From Lachnospiraceae bacterium (GTDB taxonomy: Bacteria > Bacillota > Clostridia > Lachnospirales > Lachnospiraceae), in assembly GCA_019424135.1 (NCBI GenBank), contig JAHYZZ010000010.1, forward strand, positions 8,030 through 72,029: DNA of 64,000 nucleotides. Direction: 5' to 3'. Each line of letters opens with the position of its first letter. Position 1 is the first letter of the stretch. The position numbers and the translations under genes were made by a program. Of the stretch, positions 61,302-64,000 are shown piece after piece. The notes under the pieces are model-generated. The model worked only from the letters and a program-made list of their open reading frames with translations, was not told the DNA's origin and did no database searches.

Positions 61302-61314
61302 AGGAGGAGATTAG

Positions 61315-61521
61315 ATGGCTGTATTACATATCGACCAGGAAAAATGTAAGGGCTGTGAGCTTTGTGTAAGGGCGTGTCCGAAAAAAATCCTGGCTTTATC
61401 AAAAACTTTTATTAACCGGCAAGGGTATCATCCTGTAGAAGTTACAAATATGGAGGCGTGTATTGGATGTACGTCTTGTGCGCTTACATGTCCGGATATT
61501 TGTATAGAGATCGAGAAGTAA
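61315..61521 (+). CDS. 2-oxoacid:ferredoxin oxidoreductase, ferredoxin-like delta subunit
   Basis: 68 residues with two [4Fe-4S] motifs, CKGCELCVRACP and CIGCTSCALTCP. Moves electrons from the thiamine active site to soluble ferredoxin. GAGGAGG lies upstream of the ATG. Followed by the alpha, beta and gamma subunits in order. Confidence 0.93.
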   Translation: MAVLHIDQEKCKGCELCVRACPKKILALSKTFINRQGYHPVEVTNMEACIGCTSCALTCPDICIEIEK

Positions 61522-61536
61522 AGGGGGAAGTTAAGA

Positions 61537-62589
61537 ATGGCAAAAATATTAATGAAAGGCAGTGAAGCGATTGCGGAAGCAGCAATACAGGCCGGATGCA
61601 AATTATATTTTGGATATCCGATTACCCCGCAAAGCGAACTTCCGGAATATATGGCGGCAAAACTGCCGAAGATAGGCGGATGTTTTCTACAGGCGGAAAG
61701 CGAGGTTGCAGCAATTAATATGTTGTATGGAGCTGCCGGGACAGCACATCGGGCACTGACCAGTTCTTCCAGCCCTGGAGTGGCCCTAATGCAGGAAGGT
61801 ATTTCTTATGCGGCAGCTGCAGAACTTCCGCTGGTATTTGTAAACGTTATGCGGGCGGGCCCAGGGCTTGGCACGATCGTGCCGGCACAGACCGATTATT
61901 TCCAGGCGACCAGAGGAGGAGGAAATGGGGGATATCGTACGTTGACGCTGTCACCATCGTCCGTTCAGGAGGCTTGTGATTTGATCCAGCTGGCATTTGA
62001 TCTGGCAGAAAAATACAGACAGCCGGTATTAATGCTGGGAGATGCAATGGTATCCCAGATGATGGAACCGGTAGAGATACATCAGGCTAAGCCCAAAGAC
62101 TATGATATCAGCTGGGCTGCAAGAGGTTGGACCAAAGATTCAGGACGGCCAAAAGCCATTATCAACCCCAGAAGTAAACCGGGGCTGGAAGCCAGATTGG
62201 TAGAAAAATACCGACAGATGGAAGAGGAAGAAGTCCGGGTCGAAGAGTACAACACACAAGGAGCCGAAATTGTATTGGCAGCGTATGGTACGGTGGCAAG
62301 AATCTGTAAAAGTGCAATCGCTCAGCTGGCAAAAGAAGGAATTAAAGTAGGACTGATCCGACCGATTACATTATATCCCTTCCCCTATCAGGCATTTGAG
62401 ACATGCGCAGACCAGGAAAGTGTGAAAATGTTTGCCTCCATTGAAATCTCTGAAGGACAGATGCTAGATGACGTAAAATTAGGAGTCAGTGGGAAAAAGC
62501 CGGTAGAATTTAAGGGCTGGCTGGACCTTGAACTCCCGACACCGGCGCAGATTGTAGAATTTGTAAAGAGTCTTAAAGGAGGGAAGTAG
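61537..62589 (+). CDS. vorB: 2-oxoacid:ferredoxin oxidoreductase alpha subunit (VorB/KorA-like)
   Basis: Carries the pyrimidine-binding domain: GSEAIAEAAIQAGCKLYFGYPITPQSELPEY, AESEVAAINMLYGAAGTAHRALTSSSSPG, then domain II (ITLYPFPYQAFE). 350 residues. The protein class covers 2-oxoisovalerate and 2-oxoglutarate enzymes; the four-subunit order delta-alpha-beta-gamma and overall look favour the VOR type, but the substrate is not proven. Confidence 0.9.
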   Translation: MAKILMKGSEAIAEAAIQAGCKLYFGYPITPQSELPEYMAAKLPKIGGCFLQAESEVAAINMLYGAAGTAHRALTSSSSPGVALMQEGISYAAAAELPLVFVNVMRAGPGLGTIVPAQTDYFQATRGGGNGGYRTLTLSPSSVQEACDLIQLAFDLAEKYRQPVLMLGDAMVSQMMEPVEIHQAKPKDYDISWAARGWTKDSGRPKAIINPRSKPGLEARLVEKYRQMEEEEVRVEEYNTQGAEIVLAAYGTVARICKSAIAQLAKEGIKVGLIRPITLYPFPYQAFETCADQESVKMFASIEISEGQMLDDVKLGVSGKKPVEFKGWLDLELPTPAQIVEFVKSLKGGK

Positions 62590-62590
62590 T

Positions 62591-63337
62591 ATGGAAAAAG
62601 TATTTCAAAAAACGGCATTGTTGACAGATGTGCCCTTGCATTATTGTCCTGGATGCACACATGGGATCATACACAGGCTGATTGCGGAGTCCATTGAAGA
62701 ACTGGGAATAGAAGGTAAGACGATCGCGATTGCTCCAGTAGGCTGTGCGGTATACTGCTACGACTATTTCAACCTTGATATTTACGTGGCTGCACACGGA
62801 AGGGCTCCGGCGGTGGCAACAGGAGCAAAGAGGGCAGATCCTAGCAGAATCATTTTTACCTATCAAGGAGATGGTGATCTGGCGTCGATTGGAAATGCTG
62901 AGATTAATCATGCAGCGCTAAGAGGAGAGAAGATTACTACAATTTTTGTAAATAACGCCATTTATGGTATGACCGGAGGACAGATGGCACCGACCACGCT
63001 GGTGGGACAAAAGGCGACGACTGCACCCTATGGGCGGGATGCAGAACATTGTGGATGGCCGATGAAAGTCTGTGAGATGTTGGCGACTCATGAAGGCAGT
63101 TATTATCTGGAACGGGTGGCGCTTGATACTTCCGCACATATCCGGAAAGCAAAAGCTGCGATCAAGAAAGCATTTCAATACCAGACAGAGGGCAAGGGAT
63201 TTTGCATGGTAGAAGTGTTATCCACTTGTCCGACCAACTGGGGGAAAAGTCCCTCGGAGGCAATGGACTGGGTTCAGGAACAGATGATTCCCAATTTCCC
63301 GTTGGGTGTTTATAAAGATAAGGGGGCGGAGCAGTAA
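62591..63337 (+). CDS. 2-oxoacid:ferredoxin oxidoreductase beta subunit (thiamine diphosphate-binding)
   Basis: TPP-binding subunit: HYCPGCTHGIIHRLIAE with the cluster-associated Cys residues, GRAPAVATGAKRADP, GDGDLASIGNAEINHAALRGEKITTIFVNNAIYGMTGGQM (GDG...N TPP motif). 248 residues. Starts 1 base after the alpha stop and overlaps the gamma start by one base. Confidence 0.93.
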   Translation: MEKVFQKTALLTDVPLHYCPGCTHGIIHRLIAESIEELGIEGKTIAIAPVGCAVYCYDYFNLDIYVAAHGRAPAVATGAKRADPSRIIFTYQGDGDLASIGNAEINHAALRGEKITTIFVNNAIYGMTGGQMAPTTLVGQKATTAPYGRDAEHCGWPMKVCEMLATHEGSYYLERVALDTSAHIRKAKAAIKKAFQYQTEGKGFCMVEVLSTCPTNWGKSPSEAMDWVQEQMIPNFPLGVYKDKGAEQ

Positions 63338-63876
63338 TGTATGAACAGATTATTTTTGCAGGATTTGGAGGCCAGGGAATTCAGTCTATGTCAAAAATTC
63401 TGGCAAAGGCGGCTATGGATGCCGGAAAAGAAGTAAGTTGGATGCCGGCATACGGTGGCGCCATGCGTGGCGGCACATCCAATGTGACGGTTATGATCGC
63501 AGACGAACCCATTGGATCTCCCATGCCGAATATCGGAGATATTACGGTGGCGGTTGTGATGAATAATCCCTCTATGACGAAGTTTGAAGAATATGTAGAG
63601 CCTGGAGGGCTGCTTCTGGTGAATAGTTCTCTTATCGATATAAAGCCTACGAGAACGGATATTGAGATTATCAATGTTCCAGTGAATGATATTGCATCAA
63701 ACCTGGGAAATGATAAGGTGGCAAACATGATTATGCTGGGGTGTCTTCTGGAAAAGAAAAAAATGGTAGACATGTCTGTGCTGGAAAATTATATTGATGT
63801 GTTGTTTGCCTCAAAACCTCAGGTGATCGCCTTGAATCATGAAGCGGTAAAATGTGGCGCAGAATATGGCAGATAG
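63337..63876 (+). CDS. 2-oxoacid:ferredoxin oxidoreductase gamma subunit
   Basis: CoA-binding/structural gamma domain: IIFAGFGGQGIQSMSKILAKAAMDAGKEVSWMPAYGGAMRGGTSNVTV, then NNPSMTKFEEYVEPGG. 179 residues, complete. Last oxidoreductase subunit; the PanE-like gene follows 11 bases on. Confidence 0.94.
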   Translation: MYEQIIFAGFGGQGIQSMSKILAKAAMDAGKEVSWMPAYGGAMRGGTSNVTVMIADEPIGSPMPNIGDITVAVVMNNPSMTKFEEYVEPGGLLLVNSSLIDIKPTRTDIEIINVPVNDIASNLGNDKVANMIMLGCLLEKKKMVDMSVLENYIDVLFASKPQVIALNHEAVKCGAEYGR

Positions 63877-63887
63877 GAGGCGTGAAG

Positions 63888-64000
63888 ATGAAGATTGCGA
63901 TTATGGGAGCCGGAGCGATGGGATGCATGTTCGGTGCGAAATATGTAAGAAGCGGACAGGATGTATGCCTGGTGGATGGTTGGAAAGATCATGTGGATAA
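63888..64000 (+). CDS. panE: 2-dehydropantoate 2-reductase-like protein (PanE/ApbA family), 5' part
   Basis: Only the first 37 residues are in the window: MKIAIMGAGAMGCMFGAKYV with the NADPH-binding GAGAMG, as in ketopantoate reductases. TAGGAGG lies 7 bases upstream. The gene is cut by the window end. In this operon it may reduce another 2-oxoacid rather than ketopantoate. Confidence 0.75.
   Translation, partial: MKIAIMGAGAMGCMFGAKYVRSGQDVCLVDGWKDHVD

Overview
The window looks like chromosomal core DNA of a gut-type Lachnospiraceae (Bacillota, Clostridia). This is inferred from the galE-gdpP-rplI-dnaB gene order, strong AGGAGG ribosome binding sites, many ferredoxin-linked enzymes, small clostridial families (DUF6145, DUF6483 and CD1871A-type CXXC proteins as I recognise them) and moderate GC content. 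I saw no rRNA, tRNA, CRISPR array, insertion sequence or prophage. Genes are densely packed on both strands.

1-15.5 kb: galE; gdpP-rplI-dnaB (c-di-AMP hydrolysis, ribosomal protein L9, replicative helicase); a small ferredoxin; a lipoprotein sugar-binding protein facing a mutS2-response regulator-histidine kinase operon; an HtrA-like membrane protein whose catalytic triad appears lost; yhaM; rlmD. 15.5-26 kb is the most accessory-looking part. It holds a MATE pump behind a promoter and terminator-like leader, a LysR/secreted protein/SipW-type signal peptidase cluster, a two-component system divergent from an extracytoplasmic methionine sulfoxide repair operon (CXXC micro-protein, NapH-like polyferredoxin, TlpA-like redoxin, MsrAB), a quinone-oxidoreductase-like gene and a DUF1638 gene. 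26-31.6 kb: a two-component system plus an ATPase-permease-ATPase ABC exporter of antimicrobial-peptide-resistance type. 31.6-48.5 kb: mostly housekeeping (malic enzyme, a membrane-anchored MerR, Xaa-Pro peptidase, Bcp, nitroreductase, M18 peptidase, KtrBA, SpoU methyltransferase, NfeD/SPFH, argF, coaX, dus, greA, lysS with an extra C-terminal tRNA-binding domain). 48.5-51 kb: a decayed histidine-kinase fragment and a MerR-controlled split chromate transporter. 51-56 kb: a HypD-type glycyl radical dehydratase with its activase, then an unusual arginase-fold/Crp fusion, then thioredoxin. 56-64 kb: brnQ, a PatB-type C-S lyase, and an IclR-controlled cluster (SLC13 transporter, four-subunit 2-oxoacid:ferredoxin oxidoreductase, start of a PanE-like reductase).

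The signals most worth following up are: (1) a nearly identical 60-nt hairpin, RBS and start-codon leader in front of two unrelated RNA-modification genes, rlmD and dus, with compensatory base-pair changes; (2) the arginase-like/Crp fusion; (3) the methionine sulfoxide repair operon with a polyferredoxin where CcdA would be expected; (4) the apparently dead HtrA-like protein; (5) the SipW-type secretion cluster with an 18-bp perfect palindrome over its promoter; (6) the terminator-like leader of the MATE gene. All functions are read from sequence and recalled family knowledge; no search was run.
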